DNA of 7,598 bases, taken from the NCBI GenBank assembly GCA_018826645.1, contig JAHJZF010000024.1, positions 1 to 7,598 on the forward strand, given 5' to 3'. The notes beneath the pieces are model-generated. The model searched no databases and was not told the origin of the DNA. It was given only the letters and a program-made list of their open reading frames with translations. The translations under genes were made by a program, and so were the position numbers. Of this stretch, positions 1 through 7,014 are shown in pieces (positions within the stretch are counted from its first letter, which is position 1; each line of letters begins with the position of its first letter). Source of the stretch: Patescibacteria group bacterium. GTDB taxonomy: Bacteria > Patescibacteriota > Minisyncoccia > UBA6257 > Colwellbacteraceae.

Positions 1-1791
1 GACCTCTTCCTGTATGGACTTTATAAAATCAGACAATTTCTTAGTACCCATATCACCCTTCCCGCGTTTACGAACAGCTACGGACTTTGAAGCTTTTTCT
101 TTTTCTCCTACTACTAATAAGTAGGGAGTTTTGCTAATTTCTCCTTCTCGGATGCGTTTGCCTAAAGTTTCATCAGCTGCTGTTAGTTCAACTCTCAGCC
201 CAGATTCTTCTAGTTCTTTGGTAATCTGCTTGGCATACGTTTGGTATTTTTCTCCAACCGCTAGAACTTGCACTTGGACGGGGGACATCCATACCGGGAA
301 GGCTCCAGCATGGTGTTCTATTAATACAGACAAGAATCTCTCAATAGAACCCATAATAGCGGCGTGAATCATGACTAGTCTTTCGTGGTTGCCTTTCTCA
401 TCTATGCAGAAAATATCGAATCTTTCCGGCAAATTCATATCAAGTTGGATGGTGGCCACTTGCCACTCTCTGCCGATAGAATCTTTAGCCACAAAATCAA
501 TTTTAGGTCCATAGAAGGCCGCTTCGCCAGGGAAAAGCGGTGCCTTAACTCCACGACTCTTGGCTATTTCTTTAAGCGTTTTTTCTGCTTTTTCCCACAC
601 AGGCTTGGTTCCTAGGTAGGCGTTAAAATTTTTTGGATCATGGCCAGAGATGCGGACTTCGAGTTCGGCAAATCCTGTTCCTTTGTAAAACTTATCTACA
701 ATATCCCAGATTTTTAAGAACTCCTCTTTCATTTGGCCCTCTCTACAAAATACATGGGCATCATCTTGGGTGAAGGCTCTGGTTCGAGAAATGCCAGCCA
801 ATTCACCAGTCTGTTCGTCTCTGTAGCACATAGTGGTGTTGCCGTAGCGTTGGGGTATGTCGCGGTAGCTCCATTGCTTGCGTTGTAAGATTTGAATGTG
901 GTGGGGGCAATTCATTGGCTTCATAGAGAATTCGTGCCCCTCGCGAGTTTTTATATTAAAAAGTTCATTTCCAAACTTATCCCAATGTCCAGATACTTCG
1001 TAGAGCTCTTTTTTAGTGATGTGGGGTATCTCAACCTTTTTATAGCCACGTTCTTTTCTAAGAGACCAAACAAAGTCGTCCAGGATATTCCTAAGGACGG
1101 TTCCCTTGGGAGTCCAAAGAGGTAGGCCTGGGCCCACTAAGTCAGAAAAGGTAAATAGATCTAAGGCCGGCCCTAAGATTTTATGGTCTCTTTTTTCGGC
1201 TTCTCGTATTTGTTCTATGTGTTTAGTCAGCTCTTCTTTAGAGTTAAAGGCCAAACCATATACTCTCTGGAGCTGCTTATTTTTTTCATCTCCTTTCCAA
1301 TAAGCTCCCGCTACGCGCGTTAGTTTAAATGCATTAGGGTCAATTTCGGAAGTTTTCTTAACATGTCCTCCACGACATAAATCCATAAATACTTCACCGG
1401 CTTGCCCTGAGCCGGGTCGAAGGGTCTTGTACACGGTCAGTTGCTTATTCTCTTTAACTAAATCTTTTATTAGTTCTAGTTTATATGGTTGCCCCCTAAA
1501 GAGGGTCTTGGCTTTGGCGGGGGAGACTTTTTCGCCCTTAGTCTCTAGGCCATCTTTAATTAATTGTCGTATCCTTTTCTCGAGTTTCGGTAAATCTTCT
1601 TTTGTTAAGTTCTCGGATAAATCAAAATCGTAATAGAATCCATCTTCGATGGCGGGTCCTACACCAAGCTTAGCCTTGGGATTTTTTTCTAAAACAGCGG
1701 TTGCCAGCAAATGAGCAAGCGTGTGTCTTGCTTTTTCTAGGTCTGCCACGGCGGGCAGGCCTACAGACTTATTTCCTTTGCGTTTTGGCAT
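1..1791 (-). CDS. thrS: Threonyl-tRNA synthetase, TGS-less (3' end cut by window edge)
   Basis: Class II synthetase that joins threonine to tRNA-Thr in the cytoplasm. 597 codons are visible from ATG at 1791-1789; by comparison with E. coli ThrRS (642 aa) only a short tail is missing. The N-terminal TGS domain is absent, and the protein opens almost directly in the editing (SAD) domain: HxxxH at H23/H27 and CxxxH at C139/H143. The catalytic core follows, with motif 2 around residues 315-349 (arginine in CYRDEQTG) and motif 3 at GSIERF (481-486). The expected zinc ligands are C295, H346 and H476. The anticodon-binding domain starts near residue 500 (PVQVQVL). The start lies inside the dnaE 3' end (31-nt overlap), and the only upstream purine box, GGAG, sits 13 nt away, so translation may be coupled to dnaE. 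Residues 123-131 (TLRPGSGQA) look like an insertion encoded by a palindromic repeat. Identity is secure from the motifs. Confidence 0.97.
   Translation of the reverse strand, partial: MPKRKGNKSVGLPAVADLEKARHTLAHLLATAVLEKNPKAKLGVGPAIEDGFYYDFDLSENLTKEDLPKLEKRIRQLIKDGLETKGEKVSPAKAKTLFRGQPYKLELIKDLVKENKQLTVYKTLRPGSGQAGEVFMDLCRGGHVKKTSEIDPNAFKLTRVAGAYWKGDEKNKQLQRVYGLAFNSKEELTKHIEQIREAEKRDHKILGPALDLFTFSDLVGPGLPLWTPKGTVLRNILDDFVWSLRKERGYKKVEIPHITKKELYEVSGHWDKFGNELFNIKTREGHEFSMKPMNCPHHIQILQRKQWSYRDIPQRYGNTTMCYRDEQTGELAGISRTRAFTQDDAHVFCREGQMKEEFLKIWDIVDKFYKGTGFAELEVRISGHDPKNFNAYLGTKPVWEKAEKTLKEIAKSRGVKAPLFPGEAAFYGPKIDFVAKDSIGREWQVATIQLDMNLPERFDIFCIDEKGNHERLVMIHAAIMGSIERFLSVLIEHHAGAFPVWMSPVQVQVLAVGEKYQTYAKQITKELEESGLRVELTAADETLGKRIREGEISKTPYLLVVGEKEKASKSVAVRKRGKGDMGTKKLSDFIKSIQEEV
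1397..1425. repeat. Palindromic repeat-like insertion inside thrS
   Basis: A GC-rich segment in the ThrRS editing domain. It contains a perfect 6-bp inverted repeat (CCGGCT at 1397-1402, AGCCGG at 1410-1415, 7-nt loop) and a second overlapping one (CCCT at 1405-1408 with AGGG at 1421-1424). Read on the thrS strand, 1425-1399 is exactly nine codons, TLRPGSGQA, between VYK and GEVFMDLCRGGH. From memory of the family, ThrRS proteins pass directly from a YK-like residue pair to the G-[DE]-[FY]-x-D-[LM]-C-[RK]-G segment. From memory also, CCCTGAGC...TCGAAGGG is typical of short dispersed palindromes in many bacterial genomes, including Parcubacteria. That this is such a copy, inserted in frame, is inference. 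Confidence 0.6.
1739..1762. repeat. 9-bp hairpin spanning the dnaE stop and thrS codons 10-18
   Basis: The arms AGGTCTGCC (1739-1747) and GGCAGGCCT (1754-1762) pair over 9 bp with one G-T wobble and a 6-nt loop. Two bases of the dnaE stop codon lie in the right arm. On the thrS strand the segment encodes residues 10-18 (VGLPAVADL), just ahead of the first conserved editing-domain helix. The GCCTGCCCGCC...GGC pattern resembles another short palindrome family seen in Parcubacteria genomes, as far as I recall. It could be a repeat remnant, an RNA hairpin affecting thrS translation in the dnaE-thrS transcript, or both. It has no T-tract after it, so it is not a convincing intrinsic terminator. 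Confidence 0.5.
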
Positions 1792-4700
1792 ATAATTTTG
1801 GGATCTCCATCGCGTAAGGATATTTTCCCAGTTACATAAACAGCCTTGTTATTTTCCCAGAGAGCGTTGGTCGAGCTCAGTACGTCTGAAAAAACTAACA
1901 CCTCTATAGTATCACCCAAATCTTCTATCGTAGCAAAAGCCATCGGTTGTCCATTTTTGGTGATAATCTTTCTAACTGCTCCGACTACGCCACAAACCTT
2001 TGTCGTGGCTCCTTCTTTGCCATCTTTCCTTACGCTTTTAATTGTTTTTACAAAATCAGGATTTATATTCTCTAAATATCTTTTAAGAGGATGCTCTGTG
2101 ACGTAAAGTCCCAGAAGTTCTTTTTCCCACGCTAAAAGCTCTGATTTTGTAGCGCTTCTTGTAGCCGGTTGAAGTTTAATTTCAAATTTATGGACACCTC
2201 CAAAAAGCCCCTGGCTACCATTGCCATTTGTTTGCTCCCCAGCAGCTTTTAAAACTAAGTCAGCGTTTTCTAGGGCGGTCATTCTGTCTATTCCTAGAGA
2301 ATTAAGGGCACCACTCATAATAAGTGCTTCGAGACCCTTCTTGTTAAGTTTGTATGGACGAGTCCTCACAGCTAAGTCTGCAAGACCTTCGAATGGACCA
2401 CCCTTAAGACGCTCTTCGACTATATTCTCGGTTAATACTAACCCTACGTTTTTAATAGCAGAAAGACCAAAGCGAATATTCTCTCCTTCTGGAGCAAAAT
2501 GAGCCACGCTCAAATTGATGTCTGGAGGCAATACTTTGATACCCATCCTTCCTGCCTCTTGAATAAAGAAGGCCACTCTATCTGTATCATTTCCAGCGTT
2601 GTTTAAAACAGAAGTCATAAACTCTTCCGGATAATGAGCCTTCAGGTAGGCTGTCCAATATCCGATGAGCGCATAGGCGACTGCGTGTGACCGGTTAAAT
2701 CCATAACGAGCAAACGGTGGAAATAGGTCCCAAATCTGCTCAGCAGTCTTTTGGTCAATGCCGTTTTTAACTAGCCCTTCAGTAAGCTTTTCTTTCTGTT
2801 CGTCTAAAAGCTTTTTGATTTTTTTACCGATAGCTTTCCTAAGAGTGTCTGCTTCGGGGAGAGTGTATCCCGCTAGGTCAGTGGCGATTCTCATCATTTG
2901 CTCCTGATAAACACCAATGCCGTAAGTGTTTTTAAGAATTGGCTCAAGCGATGGGTGGATATACTCAACTTCTTCTTCGCCAAACTTTCTTTTGATATAG
3001 GAAGGAATTAGTTCTATGGGGCCGGGCCTGTAAAGCGCTACTAATGCGATGAGATCTTCTAATTCAGATGGCTTAAGCTCTTTCATATATCGACGCATCC
3101 CAGAAGATTCGAATTGGAAGACGCCAGTTGTTTCACCAGTCCGGAGGAAGTCAAAAGTTTTTTCATCATCGAGAGGTAGCTTAGAAACCCTAATGGCATC
3201 TCCACCCAATTCTTTAACTAAGCGAATGGTCTCTTGAATAATAGTCAGGTTTTTAAGTCCTAGAAGATCTATCTTGAGGAGCCCCAAGTCTTCGACTCCA
3301 TGCATCTCTATCTGTGTGATAATGGTGTTGTCGTCTTGGGGAGCTTTTTGGAGGGCTAAATATTTTGTAACCGGATTTTCTGTTACTACAGTTCCACAGG
3401 CATGAACAGATGCGTGCCTCGCTACACCTTCGAGATTAGAAGCCATGTCCAAAAGTTTTTTTGCTTGAGGGTCGGCTTCGTAAATTTGTTTTAATTCAGG
3501 AACAATTTTGAGGTAGTTTTGTATCTCTCCTTTTCCTTGGTTAGGATTAAGTGGAATTAATTTAGCTATCTGATCACAAAAGGAATAGGGGATATCCATT
3601 GCTCTGCCTGCATCACGTACGGCTTGTCTCGAAGCCATGGTTCCAAACGTAATGATTTGAGCCACGTGGTCGTTACCATATTTTTCTCGTAAATAGCCAA
3701 AGACTTCATCGCGTCTGTTATCAGCAAAATCTAAATCGATATCTGGCATCTCGTTTCTTTCTGGGTTCAGGAATCTTTCAAAAAGAAGATCGTATTTTAA
3801 TGGGTCAACTTCTGTGATGTTTAAAATATATGAGACCAAGCTACCGGCTGCAGACCCTCTTCCTGGGCCGACCATAATACCTCTATCTTTAGCCCAGTTA
3901 ACCATGTCTTGCACTATTAAGAAGTAGTCTGCAAACCCTGTCTTTTTAACAATTGAAAGTTCGTGCTCTATTCTTTCTTGGATTTCTTTAGTCTCTTCTT
4001 CAAATTTCTCTAGAACTTTTCCTTTTACTAGTTTGCTTAGATATTCAAAACTATCTTTTTCTCCATCTGGAAGTTGGTATTTTGGTAAATGAAGTTTTTT
4101 GAGCTCAAAGTCAAAATTACATTTATCTGCTACTAGAACGGTGTTCTCAATGGCCTCGACCACCTGGGCCTCATTAATCACTTTATCTCCTTGCCAAAAG
4201 AGTTCGAGCATTTCTTCATAAGATGCAAAGAACGCCATATATCCACCGAAATTAAACCTATCTTCGTCGTCTACTTTGTTTCCTGTTTGAATAGCCAACA
4301 GAACATCGTGCGTCGGCTGATCCGTCTTTTCTATATAGTGAGAATCTTGAGTAGCGACAACTTTTATATCCAATTCTTTAGCTACTTCTAAAAGCGCCTT
4401 TTGATTGAATTTAGTTTGAGGTTGGATTTCGATGTAATAGTCTTCTCCAAAAAGATTTTTATAATATTGAGCAATTTTAAGGGCATCTTTTTTCGAGCCA
4501 TGTTCGATAGCTCGACTTAACTCTCCGGCTGGACACCCGGAAAGACATATCAGGCCCTCATGATGGTTTTCAAGAAGTTCTTTATCCATTCGTGGCTTGT
4601 AGTAGAACCCTTCGAGATGCGATTTTGTGACAATCTGGATGAGGTTTTTATATCCAACGTCATTTTTAACCAGCAGGGTAATGTGATAGCGATTAGAGTC

Positions 4701-4946
4701 TTTGCCTGCCTCTTTATCGTGGCGCGTGCGTTCTGCTACATATCCTTCTAATCCAATAATTGGTTTAACACCCGCCTTTTTAGCTTTTTGATAAAATTCG
4801 ACAGACCCATATAGGTTTCCGTGGTCTGTTAGGGCCAAGGACTTCATATCAAGCTCCTTAGCTTTTTTAACCAACTCATCAATCTTGGAAAGGCCGTCTA
4901 ATAAAGAGTAGTGACTGTGTGTATGTAGGTGGACAAATTTAAACAT
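1761..4946 (-). CDS. dnaE: DNA polymerase III alpha subunit (DnaE)
   Basis: Replicative DNA polymerase of 1061 aa, slightly shorter than E. coli DnaE (1160). The N-terminal PHP domain (about 1-205) keeps all nine metal-ligand positions known from the mycobacterial enzyme: H8, H10, D17, H42, E67, H88, C138, D201 and H203. The C-family palm follows, with GPGRGSAAGS (360-369), catalytic D402 and D404 in PDIDLDF, and the third aspartate D560 in KIDLLGL. The conserved GFNRSHAVAYA segment, a helix-hairpin-helix region and a C-terminal OB fold come after. QGLF (912-915) sits where the internal beta-clamp-binding motif lies in E. coli. The ATG at 4946 gives the conserved FVHLHTHSHYS start. It has no Shine-Dalgarno sequence but a consensus TATAAT lies 23 nt upstream. 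It is the first gene of the leftward pair and overlaps thrS. No separate DnaQ proofreading subunit is in the window. Confidence 0.98.
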   Translation of the reverse strand: MFKFVHLHTHSHYSLLDGLSKIDELVKKAKELDMKSLALTDHGNLYGSVEFYQKAKKAGVKPIIGLEGYVAERTRHDKEAGKDSNRYHITLLVKNDVGYKNLIQIVTKSHLEGFYYKPRMDKELLENHHEGLICLSGCPAGELSRAIEHGSKKDALKIAQYYKNLFGEDYYIEIQPQTKFNQKALLEVAKELDIKVVATQDSHYIEKTDQPTHDVLLAIQTGNKVDDEDRFNFGGYMAFFASYEEMLELFWQGDKVINEAQVVEAIENTVLVADKCNFDFELKKLHLPKYQLPDGEKDSFEYLSKLVKGKVLEKFEEETKEIQERIEHELSIVKKTGFADYFLIVQDMVNWAKDRGIMVGPGRGSAAGSLVSYILNITEVDPLKYDLLFERFLNPERNEMPDIDLDFADNRRDEVFGYLREKYGNDHVAQIITFGTMASRQAVRDAGRAMDIPYSFCDQIAKLIPLNPNQGKGEIQNYLKIVPELKQIYEADPQAKKLLDMASNLEGVARHASVHACGTVVTENPVTKYLALQKAPQDDNTIITQIEMHGVEDLGLLKIDLLGLKNLTIIQETIRLVKELGGDAIRVSKLPLDDEKTFDFLRTGETTGVFQFESSGMRRYMKELKPSELEDLIALVALYRPGPIELIPSYIKRKFGEEEVEYIHPSLEPILKNTYGIGVYQEQMMRIATDLAGYTLPEADTLRKAIGKKIKKLLDEQKEKLTEGLVKNGIDQKTAEQIWDLFPPFARYGFNRSHAVAYALIGYWTAYLKAHYPEEFMTSVLNNAGNDTDRVAFFIQEAGRMGIKVLPPDINLSVAHFAPEGENIRFGLSAIKNVGLVLTENIVEERLKGGPFEGLADLAVRTRPYKLNKKGLEALIMSGALNSLGIDRMTALENADLVLKAAGEQTNGNGSQGLFGGVHKFEIKLQPATRSATKSELLAWEKELLGLYVTEHPLKRYLENINPDFVKTIKSVRKDGKEGATTKVCGVVGAVRKIITKNGQPMAFATIEDLGDTIEVLVFSDVLSSTNALWENNKAVYVTGKISLRDGDPKIICQNAKEISL

Positions 4947-4969
4947 AAAAAGAATAGTGTTCGTTTCAA

Positions 4970-4997
4970 ATTATACCGACCCTGCTCTAAACTTAAA
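4970..4997 (-). promoter_or_regulatory. Candidate dnaE-thrS promoter
   Basis: On the minus strand a perfect TATAAT (4975-4970) is preceded, after a 16-nt spacer, by TTTAAG (4997-4992), a weak match to TTGACA. Initiation about 7 nt downstream would leave a leader of only some 16 nt before the dnaE ATG, in keeping with the missing Shine-Dalgarno. The -35-like box overlaps the rnhB ribosome binding site on the other strand. The -10 match is strong; the rest is inference. Confidence 0.5.
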
Positions 4998-5002
4998 GGG
5001 AG
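4995..5002 (+). promoter_or_regulatory. Ribosome binding site deciding the rnhB start
   Basis: AAAGGGAG lies 8 nt before ATG at 5011. This is the only strong Shine-Dalgarno in the window. It favours ATG 5011 over an in-frame GTG at 4957, which would add 18 unconserved residues and overlap the dnaE promoter region. Confidence 0.75.
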
Positions 5003-5010
5003 CTCAATAT

Positions 5011-5649
5011 ATGTATACGATTGGCATAGATGAAGCGGGCAGAGGAGCCTTGGCGGGTCCCGTGGTTGTGGGTGCCGTTGCGGTGCCTTATGGATTTAAT
5101 TTGCGTATCAAGCATCTCCCAAAACTAAAAGATTCAAAAGCTCTTTCGTCTCGTCAAAGAGAGGTTTGGTATCAGTACATACAAGAAAATCCATTAATTT
5201 TTTCAACTAGCGCACGGATCTATCAGAAAAAAATAGATAAAATTAATATTACACAAAGCGCTAACATCGCTGCCAGCTATGCCTTTGAGGGATTACTGAA
5301 TAAATTAAAATTTTCAAAATTACCCAAAATACTTTTAGACGGAAGTCTTTATCTTGGGAGTAAAGATCATAAAGTCATTCCATCAAAGACTATTGTTCGC
5401 GGTGATGAAAAAATAAATTCCATTAAGTTGGCCTCTATCGTTGCTAAAGTTACACGCGATAGATATCTAGAAAAGCTTGATAGAAGATATCCCGAATATA
5501 GATTCGGGAGTCATAAGGGTTATGGTACAAAGGCTCATTTCCTTGCTATCAAGAAATATGGCGTCTTGGATGTGCACAGATTGACGTATCTTAAGCCAAG
5601 AACAAAGATAAAACATAAGATAAGGGCAATATCTACAAAAATGCAGTAG
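5011..5649 (+). CDS. rnhB: Ribonuclease HII
   Basis: Endonuclease that cuts the RNA strand of RNA-DNA hybrids and starts removal of single misincorporated ribonucleotides from DNA. The protein is 212 aa, a normal length for the family. The four catalytic acidic residues are visible: D7 and E8 in GIDEAGRG, D110 in LLDG, and D132 in RGD. Also typical are KDSKALS (40-46), ASIVAKVTRDR (141-151) and the YPEYRFGSHKGYGT stretch (160-173). The chosen start is supported by AAAGGGAG 8 nt upstream and places the DEAGRG motif at residue 7, as usual. The C-terminus is rich in Lys and Arg. It is the first gene of the rightward block, divergent from dnaE, so two replication-linked genes share a 64-nt spacer. 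The next gene follows after 46 nt. Confidence 0.96.
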   Translation: MYTIGIDEAGRGALAGPVVVGAVAVPYGFNLRIKHLPKLKDSKALSSRQREVWYQYIQENPLIFSTSARIYQKKIDKINITQSANIAASYAFEGLLNKLKFSKLPKILLDGSLYLGSKDHKVIPSKTIVRGDEKINSIKLASIVAKVTRDRYLEKLDRRYPEYRFGSHKGYGTKAHFLAIKKYGVLDVHRLTYLKPRTKIKHKIRAISTKMQ

Positions 5650-5653
5650 GCAT

Positions 5654-5682
5654 TTGCAATTTTAGCCTTTTACCTTTAAATT
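5654..5682 (+). promoter_or_regulatory. Weak candidate promoter before rpmF
   Basis: TTGCAA (5654-5659) and TAAATT (5677-5682) are spaced by 17 nt, each matching consensus at 4 of 6 positions. Initiation would fall about 6-7 nt before the rpmF ATG. In such AT-rich sequence this could be chance, and read-through from rnhB is equally possible. Confidence 0.2.
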
Positions 5683-5695
5683 TTATTCTTGAAAC

Positions 5696-5860
5696 ATGCC
5701 AGAACCTAAAAGACATCACACTAAATCGAAGGTGGGTAGAAGGCGTTCCCACCTAGCCATGAAAAAGACTAGTATTCAAGTTTGTGCTGGGTGTAGGGCT
5801 CCAGCTCTTTCACACAGAATTTGCGCCAATTGTGGGCAGTACAAAAAAACCAAACCTTAA
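5696..5860 (+). CDS. rpmF: 50S ribosomal protein L32 (zinc-ribbon form)
   Basis: A 54-aa basic protein of the large ribosomal subunit. The opening MPEPKRHHTKSKVGRRRSH matches the family pattern of a basic tail followed by a K-x-x-x-x-R-R-x-R-R-type run. Four cysteines in two CxxC pairs, C30/C33 and C43/C46 with nine residues between the pairs, form the zinc ribbon; many other bacteria have a cysteine-free L32. The ATG at 5696 has no Shine-Dalgarno sequence ahead of it. It lies 46 nt after rnhB and 22 nt before nusB on the same strand, so it probably belongs to the same transcription unit. Bacterial rpmF is more commonly next to a DUF177 gene or plsX; here it sits among RNA-processing genes. 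Confidence 0.95.
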   Translation: MPEPKRHHTKSKVGRRRSHLAMKKTSIQVCAGCRAPALSHRICANCGQYKKTKP

Positions 5861-5871
5861 GTTCTTTTTAG

Positions 5872-5877
5872 TATAAA
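5872..5877 (+). promoter_or_regulatory. -10-like box immediately before nusB
   Basis: TATAAA ends 5 nt before the nusB ATG. If used, transcription would begin at or beside the start codon and give a leaderless mRNA, which fits the lack of a Shine-Dalgarno. No recognisable -35 box is present at the right distance, so this is a weak call. Confidence 0.2.
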
Positions 5878-5882
5878 TTTAG

Positions 5883-6344
5883 ATGGCAACGAGACAGCTG
5901 GGTAGAGGAATAGTTATTCAATCTCTGTACGAGTGGGATTTCTATAACAGGAAAGAAAAAATAGAAGATATTCTAAAGCGTAACTTAGAAGAGTTTGCTC
6001 CAGGCTATAGTGAACAAGAATTTGTTGAGAACCTAACTAAGGGGATAGTTTCAAAAATAGACGAGTTGGACAAAGTGATTGAGGCGTCGGCTCCAGATTG
6101 GCCCATAGAAAAGCTTCCTATTATAGATAGGAACGCCTTGCGAATTGGACTCTATGAGCTTCTGCATGCCAATAGAGAAGAAGTGCCACCCCGTGTAGCA
6201 ATTAACGAAGCTATTGAATTAGCCAAAACATATGGCGGACACAATTCTGGTAAATTTATTAACGGCGTGATGGGAACAGTCTATAGAGAAATAGGAGAGC
6301 CAGACAAAAATCCTGAAAAATCTAGACCCCACGATGAATCTTAA
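5883..6344 (+). CDS. nusB: Transcription antitermination factor NusB
   Basis: Small all-helical RNA-binding protein of 153 aa. In well-studied bacteria NusB pairs with NusE (ribosomal protein S10) on boxA RNA so that RNA polymerase reads through rRNA operons. The family pattern is clear: R4 and R8 in the basic N-terminal helix, SLYEWDF (14-20), LPIIDRNALRIGLYELL (78-94), P102-P103, then INEAIELAKTYGG (107-119) and GKFINGVMG (123-131). The last 15 or so residues are polar and probably disordered. No Shine-Dalgarno precedes the ATG, but a TATAAA box lies just upstream. Its 3' end overlaps the rnc start by 11 nt in another frame, suggesting translational coupling. Both partners act on rRNA: NusB during synthesis, RNase III during precursor cleavage. 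Confidence 0.96.
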   Translation: MATRQLGRGIVIQSLYEWDFYNRKEKIEDILKRNLEEFAPGYSEQEFVENLTKGIVSKIDELDKVIEASAPDWPIEKLPIIDRNALRIGLYELLHANREEVPPRVAINEAIELAKTYGGHNSGKFINGVMGTVYREIGEPDKNPEKSRPHDES

Positions 6345-7014
6345 AAAGCTAGAAGAAAAAATAGGCATCGAGTTCAAAGATAAGAACTTCTACGAAGAAG
6401 CTCTTACTCATCGTTCATATTTAAACGAACACACAGAATGGCCTCACGGCAACAATGAAAGACTTGAATTTTTGGGAGACGCCGTTTTAGAGCTTACGGT
6501 TACAGAAGAAATATATAAACGCTTGCCAAAAGAAGAAGAGGGGAGACTTACGGTATTCAGGGCAGCCCTTGTAAATACTAAGGCCCTAGCTGGGATCGCC
6601 AAAGAAGTAGGGCTAGACAAGATGCTCCTTCTGTCCAAAGGAGAGGCCAAAGACGCAGACGGCAAGGGACGCGAAAGCATCTCGGCTAATGTGGTAGAAG
6701 CTTTAATAGGGGCTATATATTTAGATTTAGGCTATGAGAAAGCTAGGGATTTCGTAGAAAAATTTGTTCTCACAAAATTAGATGGAGTTATGGAGCAGGG
6801 TGGCAAAGATGCCAAGAGTTTAGTTCAAGAATATGCTCAGGCTAAATTCAAGACTACTCCTACATATAAAATTTTAGATGAGTCTGGACCAGCCCATGAA
6901 AGACAATTCCGAATTGGCTTATACTTCGAAGAAGAATTGAAGTCTGAGGGGGAGGGGAATTCTAAGCAGGAGGCAGAGTTAGATGCAGCCGAACGTCTGC
7001 TCGTCAAAATGTAA
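6334..7014 (+). CDS. rnc: Ribonuclease III
   Basis: Double-stranded-RNA endonuclease of 226 aa, a normal bacterial length, that processes rRNA precursors and structured mRNAs. The N-terminal nuclease domain (about 1-150) has the signature NERLEFLGDAVL (41-52), giving active-site E42, E45 and D49, and E122 in VVEALIGAIYLD. The usual Asp three residues before E122 is Asn here (N119, codon AAT at 6688-6690). The C-terminal double-stranded-RNA-binding domain (about 158-226) has DAKSLVQEYAQ, the GPAHERQF motif, and a final GNSKQEAELDAAERLL helix. The start codon lies within nusB with no Shine-Dalgarno, so it probably relies on coupled translation. A 66-nt gap separates it from smc; I see no convincing terminator hairpin there, only a run of seven C at 7027-7033. 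The rnc-smc order is common in bacteria. Confidence 0.97.
   Translation: MNLKKLEEKIGIEFKDKNFYEEALTHRSYLNEHTEWPHGNNERLEFLGDAVLELTVTEEIYKRLPKEEEGRLTVFRAALVNTKALAGIAKEVGLDKMLLLSKGEAKDADGKGRESISANVVEALIGAIYLDLGYEKARDFVEKFVLTKLDGVMEQGGKDAKSLVQEYAQAKFKTTPTYKILDESGPAHERQFRIGLYFEEELKSEGEGNSKQEAELDAAERLLVKM

Noticed and set aside
131..1633. Several plus-strand open frames of 65-78 codons across the thrS region
   Set aside because: They are antisense to a continuous minus-strand ThrRS frame with all family motifs; their translations show no domain and have no ribosome binding site.
1846..4751. Plus-strand open frames within dnaE
   Set aside because: Antisense shadows of an intact 1061-aa polymerase gene.
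4957..5010. GTG at 4957 as an upstream in-frame start for rnhB
   Set aside because: The 18 extra residues are not typical of RNase HII, there is no ribosome binding site before it, and ATG 5011 has AAAGGGAG at 8 nt spacing.
6444..6680. Minus-strand 78-codon open frame inside rnc
   Set aside because: Antisense to the conserved RNase III catalytic domain; low-complexity serine/leucine-rich translation without support.
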